The notes below the pieces were generated by a model. That model saw only the letters and a program-made list of their open reading frames with translations, was not told the DNA's origin and searched no databases. From assembly GCF_002849225.1 (NCBI RefSeq), contig NZ_PKMC01000001.1:701942-765941 (forward strand): a stretch of 64,000 nucleotides of DNA, in the 5' to 3' direction. Shown here in pieces: positions 44,901-53,044 of the stretch. The position numbers and the translations under genes were made by a program. How positions within the stretch are numbered: the stretch's first letter is position 1; every line of letters starts with the position of its first letter. Source of the DNA: Actinomyces sp. UMB0138 (GTDB lineage Bacteria; Bacillota; Negativicutes; Veillonellales; Veillonellaceae).

Positions 44901-46463
44901 ATAGGCATTGGTGTAGACGTCAGCACTTGAGGTCAGTGTCAGCTCAGCTCTGGCGACCTCAAACCACACGTCGAATTCGATATTCAAAGCACCATCACGC
45001 GAAGGCGAGGTGAAGGAGAAACTCGTCGTATCACCTTTCACCCGGTCGCGGGCATCTTCACCAATTTTGGCCTGGCTGTAGCTCTTCAGCAACGGGTTGC
45101 GCCCTAACGTAATTCGCATGGTGCAAGACGTATTTTCAGGCAGGTCACCGCCCTCAAGAGTACTCGCTGATTCGGTGGTCAGATCCAAACTAATCTGCTT
45201 CTCGATCGCCCCACATGTGAGTGTGCCGGTAGCCGCCCGGGGAACCTTCTTACTTAACAATTCGTACTGAGGGCGCTGACGCACTCTAGGCGAAATCTTT
45301 ATGGCTCCCGCCTTTGGTAACGAATAGGTGGTACTAATCTGCACGGTTTTTGTCTGGTTTGCCCCCACAACTACCTCTGCGCTGTGGGAGGTGTAGTCGA
45401 CCTTTCTACCCGTGAGGATTTCGGGCCTGGACAAAACTGAACATCTTGAGCCGGCGGGAATCTCGTTGGGCAGGACTACCTCACCGTCACCGTCTATTGA
45501 GACATTTTGGGTAACAGTTTGGGAGTTACCAGGTGCCTGGCAGGAAACGGTTATCTCTTTGCGAGCCTGAACCAGCTTCTCCTGTAAATCTTTCTCAGTC
45601 AGGTTTGGACCGAAGTTAGTAGCGTGCGCAATCTTCAATGTTCCAAGTTTGAAGTCCAGCTGGTTATTTACTCGGACATCGACCACCCGGTTCACGTCAG
45701 TTATTGGAGCAATCGCGATCGGCTCGGGTGTGATTACACTTGCGTTGGGTAGGTCAGTTTGTTCTTCAATCACCTTGCAATTGGCCCCAGCGGGCACGCC
45801 ATCTATTAGTTTCGGGCTGCCGTGGGCCAGCGAGAAGGCGTAACTTTGGGAACTGCCGGCCACCGGTAGTTTTATTCCCTCGTCTTCGCACTCAAGACGC
45901 ATGGCGAACTTATGTCCGATACCTTCACCTTGGGCGTTGCCGGTCAGGACCTTAGCTAGTCGTACCTGCCCATGAAGCCTCTTGAGATCCTGGGTGATGC
46001 GCACCTGGTGTTCTCCACCGGAGTGCACCCAGAAATAATCGCCTTTACACGGTTTAGCGTTCTTCGGCCTCGCAGCTGCATCTTCTGAACAAATATTGGA
46101 CGTAACTGAGTGCTCCACTTCAAAGCCGGGCACATTCACCGGTTTCGCTCCGGCAGGAGTATTAGTGCCGGTTGGCGGCGTCGTAGAGAACAGGCAGTGA
46201 GTACCCACCGGCCACGCGTCTTTACCGGCCACTTTACCGACACTAACTTTGCCGCCAGTAGTAGGAACGCTCACATACCCGGCCCCAACGTATCCCGGGT
46301 AGGAGCCCTGATTCTTCTCAGGTAGTTCAGGAGGCTTCGTAGGATCGGCCATGAACCTGCAGTTGTAGTAAATCGGTACCTGTTTTGGTAGCTGGCCCGC
46401 TGCGATCTTCCGGGCCAGGGGCTCGTCGCCCTCAGAATTTGTAAAACGCACGTCCAGCGTCAC
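41955..46463 (-). CDS. C-terminal part of a giant pilus-tip adhesin (split by a TGA)
   Basis: The open frame encodes 1502 residues from a GTG at 46463 that has no Shine-Dalgarno sequence. It is in the same frame as the 702-residue gene upstream, separated only by TGA 46530-46532 and 22 sense codons. It is best read as the 3' two thirds of one gene. It carries many repeats resembling DUF5979, each with a 'P-[AIV]-G-x-x-C' turn (for example VPAGANCKV, IPAGSRCSV, IPAGAKCVL, IPVGYSCAL). One SpaA-like domain follows (KVDPKGNVVPGATFELYKEG), then SLPPTG, and finally NLPLTGGARPWVI with a membrane helix and FKQK tail. Expression as a separate protein is doubtful. Confidence 0.8.
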   Translation of the reverse strand: MTLDVRFTNSEGDEPLARKIAAGQLPKQVPIYYNCRFMADPTKPPELPEKNQGSYPGYVGAGYVSVPTTGGKVSVGKVAGKDAWPVGTHCLFSTTPPTGTNTPAGAKPVNVPGFEVEHSVTSNICSEDAAARPKNAKPCKGDYFWVHSGGEHQVRITQDLKRLHGQVRLAKVLTGNAQGEGIGHKFAMRLECEDEGIKLPVAGSSQSYAFSLAHGSPKLIDGVPAGANCKVIEEQTDLPNASVITPEPIAIAPITDVNRVVDVRVNNQLDFKLGTLKIAHATNFGPNLTEKDLQEKLVQARKEITVSCQAPGNSQTVTQNVSIDGDGEVVLPNEIPAGSRCSVLSRPEILTGRKVDYTSHSAEVVVGANQTKTVQISTTYSLPKAGAIKISPRVRQRPQYELLSKKVPRAATGTLTCGAIEKQISLDLTTESASTLEGGDLPENTSCTMRITLGRNPLLKSYSQAKIGEDARDRVKGDTTSFSFTSPSRDGALNIEFDVWFEVARAELTLTSSADVYTNAYKSEQKIPVPAEWKNALFARDDGEFKVQASLSCNYSEAGKTENEKVPIELLPREENVTTVPAPIGWKCELTSEPGSLRIPGADLESANWTIASSDRAVGESHHAWQVDGPARATLNAAYRMQLASFNVKKKVGGEGVAIVSGAKQFAVNISCALNGHNIPIPAPRKVPDTNYDAAATFATDLQARLASVAPTQQIGIGRFQQGEWNPVDAIPAGAKCVLEETDDSAHVDNTSVYRYWEVSEGYRGREPSHNCDENSKVCRPLVGRSIGTTEVSLPRDKAPAANEFYKAAVDARKRLIETPSGKKEVPANPTVPQTLPENFAGTMVVWNNYDFQKTEVQVGLRVSGSGALLMKEKDFSARLYCRPPVTLTEAEQDELPEGANSAGIIQAELQFSARGDHFEPVVAAQQIPVGYSCALAQRALPTYDTEVTAKIEKDPTQPTTTVGADQLREFFSYAGGKKSLVDVDTNLAISDSDQVLLAFRVHPSLSGPGFPYPRTKFTITDRIDRKAGKLSVRHVLDTPDGVGRKSIGKALLADGKVGYTLHYRCEDAFVKDKNGKPAVTSGSVELPAQSELQLFGTSRFMPASSTCTLWHTNALADPLPEYKGEVKVLPSATLSTSLGEQPFGGIGEGEISSVRLSTALGYPNGALATFVDDYFYGVSTFQVGTAVVGKRKDDVEVSGLHYDYQCAWPHLPGPDDLKKLTGKIEPVVAGTYASLPSMPQAATCKVSSRKPTPKRYVKMLTHWVDWQGEIAPAARAGRSERAASRESTPEPELEEGDPLLSAEFKAAPRTELTSDPFSFTLDRNKPKGVVLYTALNNGAKVAIQKVDPKGNVVPGATFELYKEGTPDQAEKLVKDKDTAGTYLPLEELDPGSYYLLNTNGGAHAGEQLPFPYKFTVASGGSDGTITLSEQTRNSGLVQLFTPDGTNSSGGADSLPPTGRWTIQLADVSVGNLPLTGGARPWVILAGLALLVAGAVRAFKQK

Positions 46464-46529
46464 CGACGCGGTGATTGAGGAATAAATTGTCTCGGAAATA
46501 AACTGGCTGGTCGGCTGCTTTCCATCAGC

Positions 46530-48638
46530 TCAGCGCACAACGCCGGTAGCCGAGGCAGAAGTTGCCTGCCCCTTGTCAGAGTGGTTCTGTTTGTCTTCCA
46601 ACTCCAGATGTTGTGATGACAACTTATTGACAGACGTGAAAAGACGGTTTAATTCCTCTTTAGGGCGCCCAGAGGGCAAAACGATTTTCTCCTTTACCGC
46701 GCATCTTGCCCCTACCGGAAGTTTGCCCATATTTATGGGGGCCATCGTTACCGCAACGTTCACGTTTTCGAGTAACCGCTGGGCTTTTCCTTCCACAATC
46801 AGAGTGTTCGGATGCTGCCCTAGCGGATCTGCGCACGAGTAGGTAAAGCTATAGCGCGCACCACCAACAAATTTGACTGGCTTACCTCTTGGGTAGCCGC
46901 CGACTTCGAAACGGATTTGTTCGTTAGTTACTTTCCCCTTCTTGATTATCTGAGCCTGCTGCAGGGGGCGTGAATACATTGAGCATTTGATGGAACGGCA
47001 ATCTTCCATCTGCTGACCGGAAATATTGAATCCGCCATTGCCGTCCTTATCTACTGCCAATGCCTCGGGCTCCGCCTCAAGTTCGCCACTCTTTCCATTT
47101 TTCACGTTTACGCCCCAGCAGCGAGGCACGTTGGCGAGCATGGTAGAGAGCTTCTTACCGGAACTTCCCTGTTCCTGAATGGTCACGCCGTGGGCGGTAT
47201 CCTGCCCGGTTAGTCGCACAAAGGTTCTACCCAACTGATTTGTCTTGAGGGCGTATGAGCGTCCCCCCGCTACAGTCATATTGATGGACTGCCCCACATT
47301 GGGTTTTACATATCTAAAATCTTGATCGATCCAATCAGATGTAATTGAAATTGTTTTTTCTTCAAGAATCCATTGGCGCAACACGCGCTCAAGAGTTCCA
47401 TTTACGATCTGGTTGTCTGAGTATTCATAGCTTCCAGGCGTAACCCAATAATCGTTATCCCCCTTCGAACTGAAGTCTATGTGTTGGTAGCGACCTTCCT
47501 TTCCGCTAGTAGTGGCTTCCGCAAGAGCCTTGAGGGTATCGCCATATTGAGACATCTTCTCTGACCAATCCCCCATGCCTAAGATGCGCAGTTCAGCACC
47601 TTTGCCTCGGATAAGGTTGGCTACACCCAAGGCTCCAGCCGTACCAGGCCTAGCGTCTAGGCGATTACGACGGAAGTACCCATTCGCCTCAGTTTCCGGC
47701 CTGTTTACAAAATTGCCATCTACATCGAGCTGATTGAGATCAGCCTCGTACCAGCCCTTGTCATTTTTCTTGACAGTATCCTGCAGATAGTATTTATTGT
47801 CGCCGTGTGTAAGTACAATTATCTTTGTGTATAACGGCTTGGGAGCAACATTAGGGTTTGCCTTCCGTTGGGCACTCTCATAATCGGCCATGTCTTTATA
47901 CACTTGAGCCAATCCATATTGCAGATTGTTTCCCCAGGCGTGATCTGGACTACTGCCACGACCATCTTTAGATCCATCCAGGGATCGAATCTTATTTATC
48001 ACAGCGTCGTAGCCAGCCTTATTCTGTAACGAGGTGGCCTTTAGATTAGGAGTGTTATGGTATAGGCGGTTATTTGATTCGTCAGCCTTACGCGCAAAAG
48101 TATAAATGCCTACTTTTAGGGAACTTCCCCGGTGCCTCTTCATTTCTTCTTCGAAAGCTATATTAGTGTCCCAATTTCGGCAGAATCGGCCATCGGCGGT
48201 GGTGCGTTTGTCAGCTTGTTTTCTGTAGTAGTCAGGCCATTTTTCTTCGTTCGGGCAAAGTCGCCCAGCAAGAGTTCTGGTTTCACCTCCCATTGAGGCC
48301 CATCCTGACCTATAACCAAGCCCAAAGACAAACGCGACAGATTGCGCACCTTCATCTACCGTGGAGTCTGGTCTTTGCGGATCGGCTGGGAAAGGATCCT
48401 CTCCTCCCATACCAAAGATTGGGTTCACGGCCAGGTCAGAGTTAGCCCTCGCTACCGATTCGAGGCTAGCCGTAACCAGCTGCATAAGACTAAGCAATAA
48501 GCAAGGTAGTGACAGTAATGAGACTATCCGGATTATCTTCCCCTTAGCACGCAAATCTCTTCCCACCTCGGATAAAGCGAAACCGTCAACTTTGACAATC
48601 GTGCCCGCCACCTCATAGTGGCGAGTCAGCACTTTCAT
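46530..48638 (-). CDS. N-terminal part of the giant tip adhesin, degenerate vWA domain
   Basis: A 702-residue frame that begins with a long basic N-region and a hydrophobic export helix (IVSLLSLPCLLLSLM). ATG 48638 has a poor ribosome site. An in-frame TTG at 48554 behind GGGAAGAG would give a more normal signal peptide. Next is a von Willebrand A-like domain (VAFVFGLGYRSG, NNLQYGLAQVYKDM, TKIIVLTHGDNKYY). Its metal-site residues are lost: DxSxS, the Thr and the Asp are all replaced. DUF5979-like repeats follow (LPVGARCAV). It stops at TGA 46530-46532 without any anchor. In-frame continuation into the next part shows it was one 2227-residue gene. Confidence 0.83.
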   Translation of the reverse strand: MKVLTRHYEVAGTIVKVDGFALSEVGRDLRAKGKIIRIVSLLSLPCLLLSLMQLVTASLESVARANSDLAVNPIFGMGGEDPFPADPQRPDSTVDEGAQSVAFVFGLGYRSGWASMGGETRTLAGRLCPNEEKWPDYYRKQADKRTTADGRFCRNWDTNIAFEEEMKRHRGSSLKVGIYTFARKADESNNRLYHNTPNLKATSLQNKAGYDAVINKIRSLDGSKDGRGSSPDHAWGNNLQYGLAQVYKDMADYESAQRKANPNVAPKPLYTKIIVLTHGDNKYYLQDTVKKNDKGWYEADLNQLDVDGNFVNRPETEANGYFRRNRLDARPGTAGALGVANLIRGKGAELRILGMGDWSEKMSQYGDTLKALAEATTSGKEGRYQHIDFSSKGDNDYWVTPGSYEYSDNQIVNGTLERVLRQWILEEKTISITSDWIDQDFRYVKPNVGQSINMTVAGGRSYALKTNQLGRTFVRLTGQDTAHGVTIQEQGSSGKKLSTMLANVPRCWGVNVKNGKSGELEAEPEALAVDKDGNGGFNISGQQMEDCRSIKCSMYSRPLQQAQIIKKGKVTNEQIRFEVGGYPRGKPVKFVGGARYSFTYSCADPLGQHPNTLIVEGKAQRLLENVNVAVTMAPINMGKLPVGARCAVKEKIVLPSGRPKEELNRLFTSVNKLSSQHLELEDKQNHSDKGQATSASATGVVR

Positions 48639-48933
48639 TATTTACGCAACGTAGCGGGAATTCACTCTAAGTTTCTATATTTGGCGCCACCTTGCCTAAA
48701 AGTCGGATTACTTGTCCATTCAGTTGCCAACATAAGGTAGTAAATTTGAGCAAAAACAAACATTTAGGATATTTAAGCCGAAGTAGATGCACACGCGTGC
48801 ATAAGAACTCCATAAATTTTGCGTCACGATAGAAACATATGGGATTCTTTTTTCGCTGTGCTGGCCGTACCGCAACCCGTCGATACCACCAATCGCATCC
48901 AGCAATACGTCTCAGTCACTTGCCGGTATAGAA
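48639..48933. other. Intergenic region upstream of the pilus operon
   Basis: AT-rich stretch with no gene I can support. It should hold the promoter for the pilus cluster (minus strand). The only structure noticed is the inverted repeat ATGCAC-ACGC-GTGCAT at 48787-48802. Confidence 0.5.
48787..48802. promoter_or_regulatory. Inverted repeat, possible operator of the pilus operon
   Basis: ATGCAC and GTGCAT flank a 4-base spacer about 150 bases before the adhesin start. Seen directly; role unknown. Confidence 0.3.
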
Positions 48934-48975
48934 AAACCCGCTTCGGCCTGGCTAACTGCCAAGCGAAGCGGGTTT
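48934..48975. terminator. Bidirectional terminator after tRNA-Pro
   Basis: A 12-bp perfect stem (AAACCCGCTTCG at 48934-48945 with its complement at 48964-48975) encloses an 18-base loop that may pair further. Extra A and T runs at both ends suit either direction. It ends 8 bases from the tRNA-Pro 3' end. Confidence 0.85.
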
Positions 48976-48982
48976 CGTTTCG

Positions 48983-49056
<74 letters not shown>

Positions 49057-49105
49057 TTCCGACTAGAAAAGAATAGCAACCCCCCGCCGTATCTCCAAAC
49101 TAGAT

Positions 49106-50014
49106 CTACCTGATCGTCGCATCTTGTGACAGTAAACACCTCTCGCGCTCGCCACCCCAGGCAGCAATCGAGGGCCTCCTGGCAGCACTGCCAAGACAGG
49201 AAATGCCCTCTACCATTAGGAAGAATGCCCCTGCCAGAAGGGCGATGCACCCGCCAGCTGAAAGCGCCTGCCAAACCGCTAGCCCTAGACCAGCTACCGA
49301 GACCGCCGCCCCCGCCAGAGTTGATGCCAGTACGTATGCGCCACTCGAGTGGAATTTTGTTTTCAATGCTGCTGCAGGTCCCGCTAGCAACGAAATAGAA
49401 ACCACGGTGCCCACAGCTGGAATAATGACCGTGACAGTAATAATGATCAACGCATTGATACTGAAGCGCCACAACCCCAGCCGCCCTCTGCTGGCTCGGA
49501 ATCCAACCGGATCAAACGCAGCACCGATAAGAGCCTGTCTTCCAAAGCACCACATGGCTACTGTCAATAACAAGGCACTCACGCTCGCCCACACGTCCAC
49601 CCTCGTACAAGAGAGCAGAGATCCAGTTAGGAATGATTCTATTTTCAGTGGTAATGGAGAGAACCATTTGTTTAGAAAGTAGCCAGCTGAAAAACCTAAG
49701 GTAAGGGTTATTCCAGCAGCAGCTTCTGCGGTTATCCCCCGAACTGTGGCGACTGCATGCATGAACGCTGACAGCACTACTCCCCCCACCGCCGCTCCAA
49801 CAAATAATCCACCCGAAAGCCAGGAATGACTACTCACGAAGCAGACAGTTACCACTACCCCCAACACCGCTCCTGGGAAAGCCGCATGGGTAATAGATTC
49901 CGCAAAGAAGATACGCTTATGCAATAGTGCAAGCGAACCGACCAGACCACATAACGCACCCACTGCTACAGCCTCCAACAGCGGCAGAGACACTATGTGC
50001 CACAAACTCACCAT
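49106..50014 (-). CDS. Metal ABC transporter permease (ZnuB/MntB/TroC-D family)
   Basis: A 302-residue membrane protein with about eight or nine hydrophobic helices of the ABC-3 permease family, for example LAVGALCGLVGSLALLHKR-like sequence near the N-terminus and ITHAAFPGAVLGVVVTV. It is one of two adjacent permease genes with one ATPase and one binding protein, the usual set for Zn or Mn uptake. It overlaps the preceding permease by 1 base. A charged tail (RRPSIAAWGGERERC) ends the protein. Confidence 0.88.
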   Translation of the reverse strand: MVSLWHIVSLPLLEAVAVGALCGLVGSLALLHKRIFFAESITHAAFPGAVLGVVVTVCFVSSHSWLSGGLFVGAAVGGVVLSAFMHAVATVRGITAEAAAGITLTLGFSAGYFLNKWFSPLPLKIESFLTGSLLSCTRVDVWASVSALLLTVAMWCFGRQALIGAAFDPVGFRASRGRLGLWRFSINALIIITVTVIIPAVGTVVSISLLAGPAAALKTKFHSSGAYVLASTLAGAAVSVAGLGLAVWQALSAGGCIALLAGAFFLMVEGISCLGSAARRPSIAAWGGERERCLLSQDATIR

Positions 50015-50922
50015 TATTTCCTCCCTATTTTCAATAGGTTGGCAACTGCGGGGGCATTACATCCGAAGCGAATAGCTAGGGCACCAACAAAAGTCGCACA
50101 CAAACTCAGGCATACAGCCCCCTGTGGGGATACCGGATGTGTGGAAGGTAGGCTAAGTACTACCAAACCAACATATGCTGCCAGCAAGCCCGCAATAATT
50201 CCTATCGGCACCATAGATGAAGCGCTCCTTGCGAGCAACCGACCAACCGCACCAGGAATCACGAGGAATCCGATCACGAGCAACACCCCGACCGCGGATG
50301 CGGCCGAAACTACCACTGCGGCAATTGCAACATTTAGGAACAGGTCAATCACGAAGGTGTTAATGCGAAGCACGGATGCGCTTGCCCTATCGAAAGCAAC
50401 AATTATTTGACTCTTCCAAGTGATGCCGACCAGAAGAATCGCCACTAAGCATGCCAGGAGGGATTGTTCTAACCGCACTTGCGTCACGTCCAACAGTCGG
50501 CCAAACATGAGCGATTCAAGCTGCCCGGACATATCCCCTTTCTTTAGGGAAAGCACCACCCCGAGGGCGAAAAACGTAGTGAGGACAGTAGCGGTTGCGC
50601 CTTCGCTTATTTCAGCCTTGCTGCCGGCCCACACAAGGGCCAACACCACGAAGATGGCGCAGATGGCAGCGCCGGGAAGAATCATGTCGATTCCCCCATA
50701 TATTGCCCCCGCTACGATGCCCGGAAATACGCCGTGCACCAAGGCTTCCGCATTGAACTCTGCACACCGCAAATTGACTACGGTGCCAACAATTCCAGCA
50801 GCAACCGCAAGCACAACTAGCAGGCAAAATGGCCTGAACAGGTATGGGGCACTGCAAATAAATCCCCACCCGGGAATCGGCGCTAATGCGGCCCGCATCA
50901 TTTCAAAAAGCTCCGCTAGCAC
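50014..50922 (-). CDS. Metal ABC transporter permease (ZnuB/MntB/TroC-D family)
   Basis: A second 302-residue ABC-3 permease. The segment NLRCAEFNAEALVHGVFPGIVAG matches the family's conserved region after the first helices, and VVVSAASAVGVLLVIGFLVIPGAVGRLLA is the typical late helix. The frame opens at GTG 50922; ATG 50901, preceded by GGAG, is an alternative. It could form a heterodimer with the neighbouring permease. Confidence 0.9.
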   Translation of the reverse strand: MLAELFEMMRAALAPIPGWGFICSAPYLFRPFCLLVVLAVAAGIVGTVVNLRCAEFNAEALVHGVFPGIVAGAIYGGIDMILPGAAICAIFVVLALVWAGSKAEISEGATATVLTTFFALGVVLSLKKGDMSGQLESLMFGRLLDVTQVRLEQSLLACLVAILLVGITWKSQIIVAFDRASASVLRINTFVIDLFLNVAIAAVVVSAASAVGVLLVIGFLVIPGAVGRLLARSASSMVPIGIIAGLLAAYVGLVVLSLPSTHPVSPQGAVCLSLCATFVGALAIRFGCNAPAVANLLKIGRK

Positions 50923-50927
50923 GAGCG

Positions 50928-51620
50928 TTACCTCTTTCCATATGCCACGTCTACCAGTTGTTCAGAAAGCACTTGTTGCAGCGACCCGTAGGCCACCTGA
51001 CGCCCTGCTAGCAGCAACGCTTTATCGCAGGTTTTCTGTGCCAGTTCGATGTCATGGGTAGATACCACCACCCCAATCCCGCTAGCTTTCGCCTGCGAGA
51101 TGATGCGCAATAAACCCGCCCGATTCGGTTCATCCAGCCCGTTGAACGGTTCATCGAGCAGTAAGAGCGTCGGCTCAGCGATTAGGGCTCTCGCTAGCAA
51201 TATCCTTTGTTGTTGCCCGCCTGAAAGATCACCGAAACGTTGCCCAGCCTTCTCCTGTAGCCCTACGTGGGCGATAGCCTTTTTCAAGCGATCTTTGTGT
51301 TCGGCCCGCAGCAGGCCGAGTATCCCCGTCTGGGCACGCAAGCCCATCGCTACCACCTGTGCTGCCGTGATGGGAAAGGTGGCGTCTAGATTTAGATGTT
51401 GCGGAACGTAACCGATGCTTGCCCCGGGCGGCATCGTGATTGCCCCAGATGCTATCCGAACCGCTCCGGTCAGAGCTTTGAGCAAAGTAGTTTTCCCTGA
51501 GCCGTTGGGGCCTATCAGTGCCAAAGCTTCGCCCTCGGCTAGAGTACCGTTTAGGCCGGTGACCACTATTTTCCGACCATAGGCAAGGCTAGCGTCAGCC
51601 ATTTCCAAAACTGTATTCAA
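50928..51620 (-). CDS. Metal ABC transporter ATP-binding protein
   Basis: A 230-residue ATPase with Walker A GPNGSGKTT, signature LSGGQQQRILLARAL, Walker B LLLLDEPFNGLD and switch His in VVSTHDIEL. It starts at TTG 51620 behind AAAGGTGG. It lies between the binding protein (15-base gap) and the two permeases, in the order binding protein, ATPase, permease, permease. Confidence 0.94.
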   Translation of the reverse strand: MNTVLEMADASLAYGRKIVVTGLNGTLAEGEALALIGPNGSGKTTLLKALTGAVRIASGAITMPPGASIGYVPQHLNLDATFPITAAQVVAMGLRAQTGILGLLRAEHKDRLKKAIAHVGLQEKAGQRFGDLSGGQQQRILLARALIAEPTLLLLDEPFNGLDEPNRAGLLRIISQAKASGIGVVVSTHDIELAQKTCDKALLLAGRQVAYGSLQQVLSEQLVDVAYGKR

Positions 51621-51635
51621 GACGCCACCTTTCGT

Positions 51636-52790
51636 CTATTTCACCGACGCTGGCAGGGTAGGAACAGTGCCATCCCACGCCTTCACCAAGGTGGTGACGT
51701 TGTGAATGATCGAACCAATGTAGGTTTCCCCTGCCGAACCGACAGGGCCGAGCGAATCACCGTAGAGTGCGTCGTCGCCAATAATTGCTTTCACACCCGC
51801 GGCCCGCGCTACTGCCTCAATGGATTTCGAATTGTTTGAGTTTTCGGCGAACAGAGCAACTGCACCGGAGTCCTTCACTTGCTTCGCTGCCTCCTGAATA
51901 TGGGTAGCGGTCGCATCCTGCTGCGCGTTGAAATCAGATAGGGCCGCACCGATAAACTTCACCCCATAGTCAGCCGAGAAATAGCCGAAGGCATCGTGAG
52001 AAGTGAATAGTACGCGATGGTTAGCCGGTACGGACGCAATTGCCTCGCCTACCCACTTGTCTAGATCCTGCAGCGCCGCAGTGTATTTCTGAACGTGCTT
52101 GTCGAAAAGATCTTTATTCTGTGGGGAAACCTTCCCTAGAATGGCTCCAATGTTTTGCACCTGCACGATCGTGTTGCGCGGACTGGTCCACACGTGTGGG
52201 TCATATTGGAACTCGGGCGCAGATTCGCCCTCCTCCGGAGGGAATGGCCACTTGCGAACGTTTACCTTGGCGACCCCGTGATCCACCTTGTAAGGCAATT
52301 TTGCCGCTGTCTCTTTCTTATCCACCTCATCGGCGGTAAGCACGCCGGACGTGACACCCATGGTTCCATGGAAACCGGACGATTCTACTGCTGAGTCTAG
52401 GAAGTGCTCCAGGTCTACCCCGGAAACAAGCATGACATCAGCTTCAGATAGTGCTTTCGATTGTCCCGGCGTCATTTCGTGTTCATGCGCTGAGGCGTTG
52501 GGTGCCAGCAAGCAGGTCAGGTTGATAGTCGATTTAGCATTCTTAGGCTCTGCTCCAAGACTTGAGGTCTTTCCGGTAGCATCCGTCTTTTTGAGGGCGA
52601 GCTTAGAATCTGCGTCGCGGCTACCGGCTATCTGGGTGACGTAGTCGCAGATTTGGGTGGTTGTTGCTACGACGTTGACTTGATTCTTCGCCTTTTGGCT
52701 TGGGCCTGCAGCTTTCTGTCCTGCCCCACACCCAGTCATGGTGAGGGCGAGCAGAACGCAAGCGCTCATACCCACAATTGACCGTTTCAC
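51636..52790 (-). CDS. Metal-binding lipoprotein of a Zn/Mn ABC importer
   Basis: A 384-residue cluster A-I binding protein. GTG 52790 was chosen: it follows AAGGGGAAA and gives a normal signal peptide with lipobox (LLALTMTGC). A longer frame from 52856 would add non-signal sequence. Metal-ligand regions include PNASAHEHEMTPGQ and EFQYDPHVWTSPRN, followed by LFTSHDAFGYFSADYG and LFAENSNNSKS. The short His/Glu motif HEHE rather than a long His-rich loop leaves Zn versus Mn open. Confidence 0.92.
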   Translation of the reverse strand: MKRSIVGMSACVLLALTMTGCGAGQKAAGPSQKAKNQVNVVATTTQICDYVTQIAGSRDADSKLALKKTDATGKTSSLGAEPKNAKSTINLTCLLAPNASAHEHEMTPGQSKALSEADVMLVSGVDLEHFLDSAVESSGFHGTMGVTSGVLTADEVDKKETAAKLPYKVDHGVAKVNVRKWPFPPEEGESAPEFQYDPHVWTSPRNTIVQVQNIGAILGKVSPQNKDLFDKHVQKYTAALQDLDKWVGEAIASVPANHRVLFTSHDAFGYFSADYGVKFIGAALSDFNAQQDATATHIQEAAKQVKDSGAVALFAENSNNSKSIEAVARAAGVKAIIGDDALYGDSLGPVGSAGETYIGSIIHNVTTLVKAWDGTVPTLPASVK

Positions 52791-52850
52791 TATTTCCCCT
52801 TGCTTGTTCTTGTATTGAATCTCTAGGTGCCGGCCGGACACAGTTGTTAA

Positions 52851-52865
52851 TGACAACGGTTATCA
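52851..52865. promoter_or_regulatory. Palindrome TGACAACGGTTATCA, candidate metalloregulator operator
   Basis: A near-perfect 7-1-7 palindrome (TGAYAAC-n-GTTRTCA form) lies about 60 bases upstream of the binding-protein GTG. It resembles the Fur/Zur type of operator. Seen directly; the regulator is not encoded in this window. Confidence 0.5.
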
Positions 52866-52885
52866 GTCTAGGCTTAGTGGGGAAA

Positions 52886-52899
52886 TTAGGTCAACCTAA
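52886..52899. promoter_or_regulatory. Palindrome TTAGGTCAACCTAA, DtxR/MntR-like half-sites
   Basis: TTAGGT and ACCTAA flank two bases, echoing the half-sites of the DtxR iron/manganese box (TTAGGT...ACCTAA) but with closer spacing. It lies 96 bases before the GTG and 20 bases beyond the other palindrome. Confidence 0.4.
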
Positions 52900-53003
52900 C
52901 TTCTGAGGGTTACAAGATCATGCATGGGCACAAGGTTTTTCCGGGACGCTCCACAGGCAGCAACGACGCTCGGGTCCCATTGCTTTGGTGGGAGGTGCCA
53001 AAA

Positions 53004-53030
53004 CAAAAAAAGGGGGGCCGTAGCCCCCCT
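53004..53030 (-). terminator. Terminator of the DoxX-like gene
   Basis: On the minus strand, an 8-bp G/C stem (53023-53030 with 53011-53018) and 4-base loop are followed by seven T. It begins 15 bases after the stop codon. Confidence 0.92.
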
Positions 53031-53044
53031 TGTATCTGCTACTG

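Noticed and set aside
46527..46535. Programmed readthrough or selenocysteine at the adhesin TGA
   Set aside because: The context TGA-GCT is not a known efficient readthrough context, no SECIS-like hairpin was evident, and nearby pilus genes carry ordinary nonsense mutations.
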